Assembly: GCA_020832665.1 (NCBI GenBank)
Contig: JAFIEG010000032.1
Coordinates: forward strand, 1 to 44,559
Reading direction: 5' to 3'
Source of the DNA: Pararhodobacter sp.
Lineage (GTDB): Bacteria; Pseudomonadota; Alphaproteobacteria; Rhodobacterales; Rhodobacteraceae
Length of the DNA stretch: 44,559 bases
Shown here: positions 23,947-32,175 of the stretch, one piece after another
Layout: each line of letters opens with the position of its first letter
Numbering within the stretch: the first letter of the stretch is position 1
Notes under the pieces: model-generated
What the model saw: the letters and a program-made list of their open reading frames with translations, nothing else
Told to the model about the DNA's origin: nothing
Databases searched by the model: none
Made by a program: the position numbers and the translations under genes

Positions 23947-25032
23947 TTATCCGAGAGCCGCCACAGCGCGCGCCGCATCGCGGGCTTCGTCCATTATCTT
24001 GTCCATCACCCCGGCCACCGTTGTGACCTCGTTGAAATAGGCGATGCTTTGCCCCGCTGCCTCCCACATCAGGGGGGCAATCCTGTGCTCGCGCACCGCG
24101 GCCAGCAATTCGCCAACCAGCGCCTGCTGATGTGGCATTTTCAGCGGCTCTGGCGCGTCGGGGCGGTTCCACTCGTCTGACCAGGCCGTGCGGATCATGC
24201 GCAGGGTCTTGCCACTGTAGGAACGCGAGATCACGGTATCGTCGCTTTTCGCGGCCAGCAGCTTTTCCAGCACGATGGGATCGGTACGGTGTTCGGTGGT
24301 GACCAGCCAGGCCGTTCCCATCCAGACGCCTTGCGCGCCCATCGCAAGCGAGGCCGCCAGATGCCGCCCCGATCCGACCCCGCCAGCGGCCAGGACGGGC
24401 ACATCGCCCGCGATGTCGACGATCTGCGGCACCAGTGAGAAGGTACCGATGGTTCCGGTATGTGCGCCAGCGTCATACCCTTGCGCGATCAGCACATCGA
24501 CCCCCGCATCCAGCGCCCTCTGCGCATGCTTGGGAGCTCCGATCAGCGCCATCGTCTTTTTGCCGGCAGCGCGGGCTCGCGATATGACCTCGGCCGGAAC
24601 GCCCACAGCGGCGGCAAAAACATCGGCATCGGACGCCAGCGCGGCCTCGACCTGCGCAGCAAACAGGGTCTGCGAGCGCAGGTTGCGGGTGTAGAACGAT
24701 CCTGCGCGCGACGGCGGCACATCATGGCGTTGCCGGATGCCCTCGACGAAATCGTGGTATTTCTTCGGGATTGCGGCGCGGGCTTCCGCCAGATCTGTGT
24801 CGTCGCCGACCGACTGCGGCAGCAGCAGATCCAGCGCGAAGGGACGATCACCTGCCAGTGCGCGGATCTCGCGGGCAATCTCTTTGATCTGGTCGGGTTC
24901 GTGCATGGTAGCGCCGAACACACCAAGCCCGCCCGCCCGACTGATCGCGGCTGTGACTGGAATGCTGTGCGAGAAACCGAAGATCGGACGCTCGATTCCG
25001 AAAATCTCGCAAACCCTGGTCCTGAATTCCAT
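23947..25032 (-). CDS. Nitronate monooxygenase / 2-nitropropane dioxygenase-family flavoprotein
   Basis: 361 residues from the ATG at 25032, which has GGAGGG eight bases upstream. A TTG five codons earlier is less likely. The TIM-barrel FMN protein starts with IFGIERPIFGFSHSIPVT, then AISRAGGLGVFGATMH. It has the phosphate-binding motif VPVLAAGGVGSGRHLAASLA followed by GAQGVWMGTAWL, both family hallmarks. True nitronate oxidation needs a catalytic His in the barrel; HTGTIGTFSLV holds a candidate but is not decisive. It sits directly after the CaiB-type gene, 15 bp apart. It may act on a CoA ester or a related flavin substrate instead of nitroalkanes. Confidence 0.85.
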   Translation of the reverse strand: MEFRTRVCEIFGIERPIFGFSHSIPVTAAISRAGGLGVFGATMHEPDQIKEIAREIRALAGDRPFALDLLLPQSVGDDTDLAEARAAIPKKYHDFVEGIRQRHDVPPSRAGSFYTRNLRSQTLFAAQVEAALASDADVFAAAVGVPAEVISRARAAGKKTMALIGAPKHAQRALDAGVDVLIAQGYDAGAHTGTIGTFSLVPQIVDIAGDVPVLAAGGVGSGRHLAASLAMGAQGVWMGTAWLVTTEHRTDPIVLEKLLAAKSDDTVISRSYSGKTLRMIRTAWSDEWNRPDAPEPLKMPHQQALVGELLAAVREHRIAPLMWEAAGQSIAYFNEVTTVAGVMDKIMDEARDAARAVAALG

Positions 25033-25047
25033 GCCGTTGCCCTCCAA

Positions 25048-26262
25048 TCAGATGATCCCGGCGTCGCGCAGCGCCTGAAACTGGCCCGCACTCACGCCAA
25101 TCTCGGCCAGGACCGCCTCGGTATCGCGCCCCAACGAACCGGCGGTGCGGCGATGTCCGGCAGGGCGGGTGCTGAAACGAGGAACGACATTCTGAATACG
25201 CACGGTCCCGAAATCGTCGTCCTGAACAGGGGTGATAGCCTCTCGGGCCTGGATCTGGGGGTCCGCGAAGATCTGGTCGATCGACTGGATGGGCGCGATC
25301 GTCCCACCTGCTTCACGAAATACGGTGAGACATGTCTTCAGGTCGTTCTGGGCGAACCAATCCCTGAACAGGGCGTTGAGTTCGGCGCTGTGGCCGACCC
25401 GGTTTGAGTTGGTGGCAAAGCGCGGGTTGCTTGCCAGATCGGGCCGGCCAATGGCCGCACAATTCGCTGCGAATGTGGTATTGGTGCTGCCTGCCATCGA
25501 GATCCAGCAACCGTCGCGGCAGCGAAAAACACCTGAAGGGGCGGAATACAGATTTGCATTGCCTGCACGCCCCCGGACAACCCCGGTCTGGTCGTATTCG
25601 ATCGGCAGGTATTCGAGAAGCTTGAGTGTGGACTCAGTCAGTGACAGGTCGATTTCTTCTCCTTGGCGCTTGGGGTCGGCGCGCACCGCCAGCAAGGCGG
25701 CCAAGACTGACGCAGCCCCGAACAACCCGCCCACTGCATCTGCAAGCGGATAGCCCGAATGCATGGGTTCACCGTCCGGTTCGCCCGTCAGATAGGTGAG
25801 ACCGCCCATTGCCTCGAAGATTCGCGCAAAACCCGGTTGAGAGGCATATGGGCCGGTCTGGCCGAAGCCGGTTACGCGCAGGATCACAAGCGACGGGTTC
25901 GCTTCCCACAACACCTCACGCGTGAACCCCCAGCGATCCAGTGTACCCGCACGAAAGTTCTCGATCAGAACGTCGTGCCGAGCCACGAGCGACAGGAAAA
26001 CGTCGCGCGCCTGCGACCGGCGCAGATCAAGGGTGGCAAAGCGCTTGTTGCGGTTGATCACTTTCCACCACAGCGACTTTCCCTCACGAAACGGCGGAAA
26101 GTCACGCGCGCCGTCTCCGGTCTCGGGGAGTTCGAGCTTCAGAACCTCAGCGCCGTAATCGGCCAAAAGCGCTGCAGCAAAAGGTGCGGCGATGATGGTG
26201 CTCGCGTCGACCACCTTCAGCCCTGTCAGGGGTCCCAAAACCTCGGTGGCGGCAGATGACAT
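25048..26262 (-). CDS. CaiB/BaiF-type (family III) CoA transferase
   Basis: 404 residues from the ATG at 26262, with AGGAG seven bases before it. A TTG nine codons upstream was rejected. Motifs are LTGLKVVDASTIIAAPFAA at the N-terminus, LADYGAEVLKLELP, a central RNKRFATLDLRR, and YPLADAVGG with the catalytic Asp175. These are typical of family III CoA transferases such as CaiB and formyl-CoA transferase. The enzyme moves CoA from one carboxylate to another. It is the first gene of the minus-strand operon that includes the TctABC carrier and acyl-CoA dehydrogenase, so it most likely activates the imported acid. Confidence 0.92.
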   Translation of the reverse strand: MSSAATEVLGPLTGLKVVDASTIIAAPFAAALLADYGAEVLKLELPETGDGARDFPPFREGKSLWWKVINRNKRFATLDLRRSQARDVFLSLVARHDVLIENFRAGTLDRWGFTREVLWEANPSLVILRVTGFGQTGPYASQPGFARIFEAMGGLTYLTGEPDGEPMHSGYPLADAVGGLFGAASVLAALLAVRADPKRQGEEIDLSLTESTLKLLEYLPIEYDQTGVVRGRAGNANLYSAPSGVFRCRDGCWISMAGSTNTTFAANCAAIGRPDLASNPRFATNSNRVGHSAELNALFRDWFAQNDLKTCLTVFREAGGTIAPIQSIDQIFADPQIQAREAITPVQDDDFGTVRIQNVVPRFSTRPAGHRRTAGSLGRDTEAVLAEIGVSAGQFQALRDAGII

Positions 26263-26337
26263 ACCATTGCTCCTGTTCGGCTCGGCCAACTTTCGGGCTG
26301 AACGATATGAGCGAAGCTGAAGGGTGTCAACATAAAA
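26263..26337. promoter_or_regulatory. Promoter region of the CoA-transferase operon
   Basis: An AT-rich segment (notably the stretch from 26325 to 26360) lies upstream of the CaiB-type gene in an otherwise GC-rich area. It is the only sensible place for the operon promoter. I could not identify a clear -35/-10 pair or an IclR palindrome. Confidence 0.35.
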
Positions 26338-26750
26338 TTACACTATCAATAATATTATACTTTGCGTAATTTTCCGATAGCCAGATTGATACCGTGGCGA
26401 GTTAGGAAAGCTGCGCTGAAGGGTGGATAACTGCGACATCGGGATGGTCACCATGCTTTCCAGTCCGTGACAAAGGCCACCGGCAGCTGCGAGTAAGCCG
26501 GGTAGGTACTGGTCCCTACGGATGATCGGGATGGCGCCATGCAGGATGGCCTGCCAGGCCTTGGGCGAGGGGTCCACGCCGCCGCCTTCGGCGCAAAGCA
26601 CGAAGGCATGGCTTTGCATGAGCCTCAAGAAGTCAGCCTCAGGCAGCTCTACTTCAGGGATCGTGCAGAAGTCGGCCCAAGCAGTTCTTGCCAGATGGGC
26701 GCCCGCGCGACAGCCGTGATGAGCGAACTGATCGCATTCTTCTGCCAGTA
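26338..26750 (-). pseudogene. Relic of an exostosin-like glycosyltransferase, frameshifted
   Basis: The minus strand encodes FVLCAEGGGVDPSPKAWQA, then ILHGAIPIIRRDQ. This matches the nucleotide-binding half of exostosin-type glycosyltransferases (FVxxPEGNGxDxxRxWEAL...GxIPI). After RRDQ the family continuation appears in another frame as YPAYSQLPVAFVTDW, and then the first frame resumes with ESMVTIPMSQL. Two compensating frameshifts are therefore present. The N-terminal half is missing, cut off by the GntR gene. It may be related to the glycan island about 17 kb away. Confidence 0.6.
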
Positions 26751-26764
26751 GTGAATCGTGCAGC

Positions 26765-27421
26765 TCAGCCTTGCCAGCGGCGCTGGAGCGAGTTGCGCGC
26801 ACCCTGGATATGTGCGCGAGTCAGTTCGGCGGCGCGCTCGCCATCGCCGGCGGCGCAGGCTTCAAGGATGCCCCGATGCTCGCGATTGGCGCGGTCCATC
26901 CCATCGCTGAGAAGCAGCTGCGCGCGCAGATAGGGTTCGACCCGATCCAGGGCGTTGTTGAGCACCTCCATGTGAAAGGACAGCCCGCTTGCCTCGTAGA
27001 GGGTGCTGTGGAAGCGGCGGTTGAGATCGCCCCAGTTCATCGGGTTCTCGTCTCTGGCGAAGGCTTCGCAGAAGGTGCGCGCTTCCTCCAGCACCGTTTG
27101 CGTCATGCGTGGCACGGCATGGCGGATCACCTCGGGCTCCAGCAGGGCGCGAAAGTCAAAGATCTCCGAGGCTTCATCCAGCGACAGCCCCGAAACGACA
27201 GCCCCCTTGTAGCGCTGGGTCCTGACCAGCCCGTGCTGTTCGAGCTTCAAGAGCGCTTCGCGCACCGGAATCCGGCTGACATTGAAGGCGCGAGCGATTT
27301 CGTCCTGGCGCAGGTGCTCGCCTTCCTTCAGGTCGCCCTTGATAATCGCCTGGCGCAGCGCGTCGAACACGATGGTCGTTGCCGAGGCCGCCCTCGAGAT
27401 GTCGAATGCCTGTATCTTCAT
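26765..27421 (-). CDS. GntR-family transcriptional regulator with FCD domain
   Basis: 218 residues from the ATG at 27421, nine bases after GGGAG. The ATG two codons earlier is closer to that site. The N-terminal winged helix (about 15-75) has FDALRQAIIKGDLKEGEHLR, then QDEIARAFNVSRIPVREALL, typical of FadR-like GntR proteins. The FCD ligand domain (about 85-205) has FDFRALLEPEVIRHAV and conserved metal-binding His residues in NRRFHSTLYEASG and REHRGILEACAAG. It is divergent from the hydroxyproline operon across 130 bp with a matching palindrome at 27484-27501. It is most likely its repressor, responding to a pathway intermediate. Confidence 0.92.
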   Translation of the reverse strand: MKIQAFDISRAASATTIVFDALRQAIIKGDLKEGEHLRQDEIARAFNVSRIPVREALLKLEQHGLVRTQRYKGAVVSGLSLDEASEIFDFRALLEPEVIRHAVPRMTQTVLEEARTFCEAFARDENPMNWGDLNRRFHSTLYEASGLSFHMEVLNNALDRVEPYLRAQLLLSDGMDRANREHRGILEACAAGDGERAAELTRAHIQGARNSLQRRWQG

Positions 27422-27483
27422 TGCCATACACTCCCTGTTGCATGTTATCCGGCCAGGCCGGGAAGGAAAAGAGCGCCTAAATG

Positions 27484-27501
27484 CATATTGTATCCAATAT
27501 G
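27484..27501. promoter_or_regulatory. Candidate GntR operator
   Basis: CATATTG-TATC-CAATATG is an inverted repeat with perfect 7-bp arms around a four-base centre. It lies between the divergent GntR gene and the hydroxyproline operon, 50 bp before the first gene. The core TTGTATCCAA is like known FadR/FCD-type GntR sites. A related site stands at 37571-37588. Confidence 0.65.
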
Positions 27502-27551
27502 AAATCATGCGAAATTGACGGAAATCGAACGACCAAGGAAACGAGTCCGAC

Positions 27552-28511
27552 ATGGATACGGCAATTCTGGATGGATGCATCCCCGCACTTATGACGCCCT
27601 GCAAGGCTGACCACACCCCGGATCTGGATGCGCTTGCGCGCAAGGGGCAGGCACTGATGGAAGCCGGCATGTCGGGCGCTGTCTATTGCGGCTCGATGGG
27701 CGACTGGCCGCTGATAAGCGATGCCCAGCGCATGGAGGGTGTGGCGCGGCTGGTCGGGGCCGGGGTGCCGGTGATGGTGGGCACCGGTGCGGTCAACACC
27801 GCCACGGCCGTGGCCCATGCCGCCCATGCCGCGAAGGTGGGCGCACAGGCGCTGATGGTGATCCCGCGCGTGCTCTCGCGCGGCAGCTCTGTCGATGCGC
27901 AGCGGCATCATTTCAAGGCCATCCTCGCCGCCGCGCCCGATATCCCGGCGGTGATCTACAACAGCCCCCATTACGGCTATTCCACCGGCGCCGATCTTTT
28001 CTTCGCCCTGCGCGGTGAGCATCCCAACCTTGTCGGCTTCAAGGAATTCGGCGGCCGCGAGGGGCTGCGCCAGGCGGCAGAGTTCATCACCAGCGGCGAT
28101 GACGCAATCACATTGATGGTTGGCGTCGATACCATGGTCTATGAAGGCTTCGTGAATCATGGGGCGCGCGGCGCCATAACCGGCATCGGCAATGTGCTGC
28201 CGCGCGAGGTGCTGCATCTGGTCGCGCTCTCGCGCAAGGCGGCGGCAGGCGATGCGCGCGCGCGCCGGCACGCTAAGGACCTCGACGAGGCGATGCAGGT
28301 GCTTTCCTCCTTCGACGAGGAGGTCGACCTTGTGCTTTACTACAAGCACATGCTGGCAGTGCTGGGCGAAAAGGAATTCGCGCTCAACATAAACCCGACC
28401 GACCGGCTCAGCCCCGCCCAGGCGGGTTATGCCGAGGCGCAGCTCGATCTGTTCCGCCGCTGGTATGCCGACTGGTCCGAAAGGCTGGACAGCGACCTGC
28501 AATGCGCGTGA
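27552..28511 (+). CDS. DapA-family lyase, probable 1-pyrroline-4-hydroxy-2-carboxylate deaminase
   Basis: 319 residues with a DapA-type TIM barrel. Schiff-base Lys164 is in NLVGFKEFGG, the catalytic Tyr is in AVIYNSPHYGY, and the CGSMGDWPL loop takes the place of GTTGE. Known members of this type (LhpC/HypD) deaminate 1-pyrroline-4-hydroxy-2-carboxylate, made by D-hydroxyproline oxidation, to 2-ketoglutarate semialdehyde. The context is exactly that pathway: epimerase, FAD oxidase and semialdehyde dehydrogenase follow. It is the first gene of the operon. Its ribosome binding site (AAGGAAA) is weak and about 10 bases upstream. It overlaps the next gene by ten bases. Other DapA-type activities cannot be excluded, but context makes this reading strong. 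Confidence 0.82.
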   Translation: MDTAILDGCIPALMTPCKADHTPDLDALARKGQALMEAGMSGAVYCGSMGDWPLISDAQRMEGVARLVGAGVPVMVGTGAVNTATAVAHAAHAAKVGAQALMVIPRVLSRGSSVDAQRHHFKAILAAAPDIPAVIYNSPHYGYSTGADLFFALRGEHPNLVGFKEFGGREGLRQAAEFITSGDDAITLMVGVDTMVYEGFVNHGARGAITGIGNVLPREVLHLVALSRKAAAGDARARRHAKDLDEAMQVLSSFDEEVDLVLYYKHMLAVLGEKEFALNINPTDRLSPAQAGYAEAQLDLFRRWYADWSERLDSDLQCA

Positions 28512-29428
28512 TCGACAGCCATACCGAGGGCGAGCCCACGCGGGTCATACTCTCGGGCGGGCCGGATCTGGGCGCGGGCAGCGTGTCGGATCGTGCGGCG
28601 CGCCTGGCGCGCGACCATGCAGCGTTTCGCGATTCCGTTGTGCGCGAGCCGCGCGGCTCGGATGCCCTGGTGGCCGCGCTCCTGGTGCCGCCCTCGGTGC
28701 CCGGTTGCGCCGCCGGCGTGATCTATTTCAACACGGTCGGCAATCTGGGCATGTGCGGCCACGCCACGATCGGCACCGCCGTCACCCTGGCGCATCTCGG
28801 CCGCATCAAACCGGGCATTCACAAGCTGGAAACGCCGGTGGGCGTGGTGACGGTGGATCTGCATTCGGGAAACGAGGCGAGCATCACCAATATCGAGAGC
28901 TACCGGCTGCACAAGGATGTCACCGTTGCCGTCGAGGGGCTGGGGGCGGTCACCGGCGATATCGCCTGGGGCGGCAACTGGTTCTTCATTTCCCGCGATC
29001 TGCCCTGCGCGCTGGAGCAGGCCAATATCGACCGCCTGCTCGACGCCACGCGGCGCATCCGGCGCGCGCTCGAGGACCAGGGCTGGACGGGGGCTGGCGG
29101 GGCCTGGATCGATCATGTCGTGCTGCTGGGCCCGTCCCGGGCGGCCGATGCGCGCAACTTCGTCTTGTGCCCCTCCGGCAGCTATGACCGCTCGCCCTGC
29201 GGCACCGGCACTTCGGCGCTTTTGGCCTGCCTGACCGAGGATGGCCAGCTGGAACCCGGCGCCGGCTGGGTGCAGGAAAGCATCATCGGCAGCACCTATC
29301 GGCTGCACTACTTGGCGGGCGAAGGGGGGCAGATCGTGCCCGTGATCCGCGGTCGGGCCTGGGTAACGGCCGAATCCGACCTGCATTTCTCCCCCGGCGA
29401 CCCATACGCCACGGGAATTCGCGGCTAA
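28502..29428 (+). CDS. 4-hydroxyproline 2-epimerase (proline racemase superfamily)
   Basis: 308 residues. Both catalytic cysteines of the superfamily are present: GNLGMCGHATIG (C85, with His87) and DRSPCGTGTSAL (C233). This Cys/Cys pair supports a true epimerase, unlike the Ser/Thr homologue at 33276. The N-terminal DSHTEGEPTRVI is typical of 4-hydroxyproline 2-epimerases (LhpA-type). It converts trans-4-hydroxy-L-proline to cis-4-hydroxy-D-proline, the substrate of the FAD oxidase downstream. It overlaps the preceding DapA-type gene by ten bases, so they are co-translated. Confidence 0.88.
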   Translation: MRVIDSHTEGEPTRVILSGGPDLGAGSVSDRAARLARDHAAFRDSVVREPRGSDALVAALLVPPSVPGCAAGVIYFNTVGNLGMCGHATIGTAVTLAHLGRIKPGIHKLETPVGVVTVDLHSGNEASITNIESYRLHKDVTVAVEGLGAVTGDIAWGGNWFFISRDLPCALEQANIDRLLDATRRIRRALEDQGWTGAGGAWIDHVVLLGPSRAADARNFVLCPSGSYDRSPCGTGTSALLACLTEDGQLEPGAGWVQESIIGSTYRLHYLAGEGGQIVPVIRGRAWVTAESDLHFSPGDPYATGIRG

Positions 29429-29461
29429 GGCGCGCGGGCCCGACAAGAAAATCAGGAGAGC

Positions 29462-30895
29462 ATGATGGAATATTGCAATCTCATCGGCGGCGAATGGCAC
29501 GAAACCGCGCAATCGGTTGCCAATGTCAACCCGTCCGACCTGTCCGACGTGATCGGCCATGCCGCGTTGGGCGGCGCAGACGATATAGAAAGCGCCATCA
29601 CTGCGGCCCATGCTGCCGCGCCCGGATGGGCGGCATCGACCCCGCAGCAGCGTTTCGACGTGCTCGATTTCATCGGTAGCGAGATAATTGCCCGCAAGGA
29701 AGAGCTGGGCCACCTGCTAAGTCGCGAAGAGGGCAAGACCCTGGCCGAGGGCATCGGCGAGGCGGCGCGCGCCGGGCAGATCTTCAAGTTCTTCGCCGGC
29801 GAGGCGCTGCGCCAGCGTGGTGAGCATCTGGCCTCGGTCCGTCCCGGCGTCGAGATCGACATCACCCGCCAGCCGCTCGGCGTGGTCGGCCTGATCACGC
29901 CGTGGAACTTTCCCATCGCCATCCCGGCCTGGAAGACCGCGCCGGCGCTGGCTTTCGGCAATGCCGTGGTGCTCAAACCCGCGGCGCTGGTGCCCGCCTC
30001 AGCGCATGCGCTGGCCGAGATCATCGCGCGTTCGGGCCTGCCCGAAGGGGTGTTCAACCTGGTCTTTGGCCCCGGACGCAAGATCGGCGCGGCGCTGGTG
30101 GAAAGCCCGCGCGTGGCGGCGATTTCCTTCACCGGCTCGGTCGAGACCGGGCGTGGCATCGCCGCCGAATGCGGCCGGCGGCTCAAGAAGTTCCAACTCG
30201 AAATGGGCGGCAAGAACCCGATGGTGGTGCTCGATGACGCCGATCTGGGCATCGCGGTCGAGGCCAGTCTGAACGGCGCCTTCTTTTCCACCGGCCAGCG
30301 CTGCACCGCCTCGTCGCGGCTGATCGTCACCGAAGGCATCCATGACCGCTTCGTGCAGGCGCTGTCAGAGCGCATGGCGGCACTGCGGGTCGGGAACGCG
30401 CTGGCACCTGACACCCAGATGGGCCCGGTCGTCGATGAGCGGCAGATGGCGCAGAACGAATCCTACCTGCAAATCGCCCGCGATGAGGGCGGCGCAGTGC
30501 GGGGCGGCGAGCGGCTCAACCGCGACACCGAGGGCTTTTACATGGCGCCGGCGCTGGTGACCGACACCACCAACGCCATGCGCATCAACCGCGAAGAGGT
30601 ATTCGGCCCCGTCGCCAGCGTCATCCGCGTCAAGGATTATGACGCGGCGCTGGCGGTGGCAAATGACACCGATTTCGGCCTCTCCGCGGGCATCTGCACC
30701 ACATCGCTCAAGCATGCCTCGCATTTCCGCGCCAATGCGCAGGCGGGCATGGTGATGGTCAATCTGCCCACGGCGGGAGTGGATTACCATGTGCCCTTCG
30801 GCGGCACCAAGGGCTCCAGCTTCGGCCCGCGCGAGCAGGGCGCCTATGCCGCCGAATTCTACACCAGCGTCAAGACTGCCTATACCCAGCCATGA
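29462..30895 (+). CDS. Aldehyde dehydrogenase, probable 2-ketoglutarate semialdehyde dehydrogenase
   Basis: 477 residues with LITPWNFP (N149), FQLEMGGKNPM (E247) and FFSTGQRCTASSR (C281) as the catalytic set. It is closest in style to the succinate-semialdehyde/ketoglutarate-semialdehyde group. In the hydroxyproline pathway, the last step oxidises 2-ketoglutarate semialdehyde to 2-ketoglutarate, the entry to the TCA cycle. The position in the operon supports this assignment. AGGAGAG lies just before the start. The stop overlaps the FAD oxidase start by four bases (ATGA). Confidence 0.88.
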   Translation: MMEYCNLIGGEWHETAQSVANVNPSDLSDVIGHAALGGADDIESAITAAHAAAPGWAASTPQQRFDVLDFIGSEIIARKEELGHLLSREEGKTLAEGIGEAARAGQIFKFFAGEALRQRGEHLASVRPGVEIDITRQPLGVVGLITPWNFPIAIPAWKTAPALAFGNAVVLKPAALVPASAHALAEIIARSGLPEGVFNLVFGPGRKIGAALVESPRVAAISFTGSVETGRGIAAECGRRLKKFQLEMGGKNPMVVLDDADLGIAVEASLNGAFFSTGQRCTASSRLIVTEGIHDRFVQALSERMAALRVGNALAPDTQMGPVVDERQMAQNESYLQIARDEGGAVRGGERLNRDTEGFYMAPALVTDTTNAMRINREEVFGPVASVIRVKDYDAALAVANDTDFGLSAGICTTSLKHASHFRANAQAGMVMVNLPTAGVDYHVPFGGTKGSSFGPREQGAYAAEFYTSVKTAYTQP

Positions 30896-32163
30896 ACGCC
30901 TCCCAGCCCGATATACTGGTCATAGGCGGCGGTGTGATCGGGCTGAGCGCGGCGCTGGAGCTTCAGCGCCGAGGGTTGGCGGTGCAGGTGATCGAGCGCG
31001 AGCCAGAAGGCTTGGGCGCATCGAAAGGCAATGCCGGGGCGTTTGCCTTTTCCGAGGTCGAACCGCTGGCCGCACCCGGCATCATGAAGCGCGCGCCGAA
31101 ATGGCTGCTCGACCCGCTGGGCCCCTTGAGTATCCCGCCCGCCTATGCGCTGAGCATCGCGCCCTGGATGCTGCGTTTCTGGCGTGCAAGCTGGCGCGAC
31201 CGGCACGCCGCCTCGGTGCGTGCCCAGGCGGCGCTGATGGCGTTGTCGAAATCGGCGCTCGAGGCGCTGGTGGCCGATATCGGGGCCGAGGCGCTGCTCA
31301 GGCGCGAGGGTCAGTTGCAGCTATACGACAGCGCCGCGAGTTTCCGCGCCAGCCAGCCGGGCTGGGCAGCGCGGCGCGAGCATGGCATTCCCTTCGAGCT
31401 GATCGAGAATGCACCCGCGCGCATTGCCGAATTGCAGCCGGGGCTGGACGGGCGCTTTCGCTTCGCGGCCTACACGCCAGACTGGTTCAACGTCACCGAT
31501 CCGGCCGAATGGCTGGCGCATCTGCGCACGCAGTTCACCGAACGGGGCGGCAAGCTGGTGCTGGCCGAGGCGCGCGCGCTTGCCCCCGCCGATGATCATG
31601 TGCAGGTAGCCACCGACAAGGCACCCCTGCGCGCTGGCCATGTGGTGCTGGCCACCGGCGCCTGGTCGAAGCAACTGGCGCGCAGCCTGAGCGAGCGCCC
31701 GCCCCTGGAAACCGAGCGCGGCTACAACACCACCCTGCCCGATCCGCGCTTTGACCAGAAAACGCATCTCAGCTTTCCCGATCATGGCTTCGTGGCGTCG
31801 AGGATCGGTCAGGGCATCCGCGTCGGCGGCGCGGTCGAGCTGGGCGGGCTGAATCTGCCGCCCAACTGGCGCCGGGCCGAGGCGCTCTTGAAAAAGGCCA
31901 TGGCTTTCATGCCGGGGTTGAACCCGAAGGGCGGAAAGCAATGGATGGGCTTTCGCCCCTCGATGCCCGACACGCTGCCGGTGATTGGCCGCTCGCGGGC
32001 CAGCACGCGCGTGATCCACGCCTTTGGCCACGGCCATCTGGGGCTGACCCAAGCAGCCGGCACCGCGCTTCTGGTCGCCGATATGGTCACCGGCGCGCCA
32101 CCCGCCATCGACCTGGCCCCGTACCGGGTTGACCGTTTCGCCTTTGCCACAAGCACCACCTGA
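30892..32163 (+). CDS. FAD-dependent D-amino-acid oxidase family protein (probable D-hydroxyproline dehydrogenase)
   Basis: 423 residues. The N-terminal Rossmann fold has DILVIGGGVIGLSAALELQ and the ribose-binding Glu in VIEREPEGLG. It is a DAO-family flavoprotein (DadA-like). The C-terminal GFRPSMPDTLPVIGRS and HAFGHGHLGLTQAAGTA are the family's FAD- and substrate-contact segments. The expected reaction is oxidation of cis-4-hydroxy-D-proline to 1-pyrroline-4-hydroxy-2-carboxylate. It is a single-subunit type, not the heteromeric LhpBEF form. Its start overlaps the aldehyde dehydrogenase stop by four bases. Confidence 0.87.
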   Translation: MNASQPDILVIGGGVIGLSAALELQRRGLAVQVIEREPEGLGASKGNAGAFAFSEVEPLAAPGIMKRAPKWLLDPLGPLSIPPAYALSIAPWMLRFWRASWRDRHAASVRAQAALMALSKSALEALVADIGAEALLRREGQLQLYDSAASFRASQPGWAARREHGIPFELIENAPARIAELQPGLDGRFRFAAYTPDWFNVTDPAEWLAHLRTQFTERGGKLVLAEARALAPADDHVQVATDKAPLRAGHVVLATGAWSKQLARSLSERPPLETERGYNTTLPDPRFDQKTHLSFPDHGFVASRIGQGIRVGGAVELGGLNLPPNWRRAEALLKKAMAFMPGLNPKGGKQWMGFRPSMPDTLPVIGRSRASTRVIHAFGHGHLGLTQAAGTALLVADMVTGAPPAIDLAPYRVDRFAFATSTT

Positions 32164-32175
32164 AAGGACCCCGCC

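Noticed and set aside
28427-29713. 428-residue minus-strand frame over the epimerase gene
   Set aside because: Opposite strand of a gene with both catalytic cysteines; no motif of its own.
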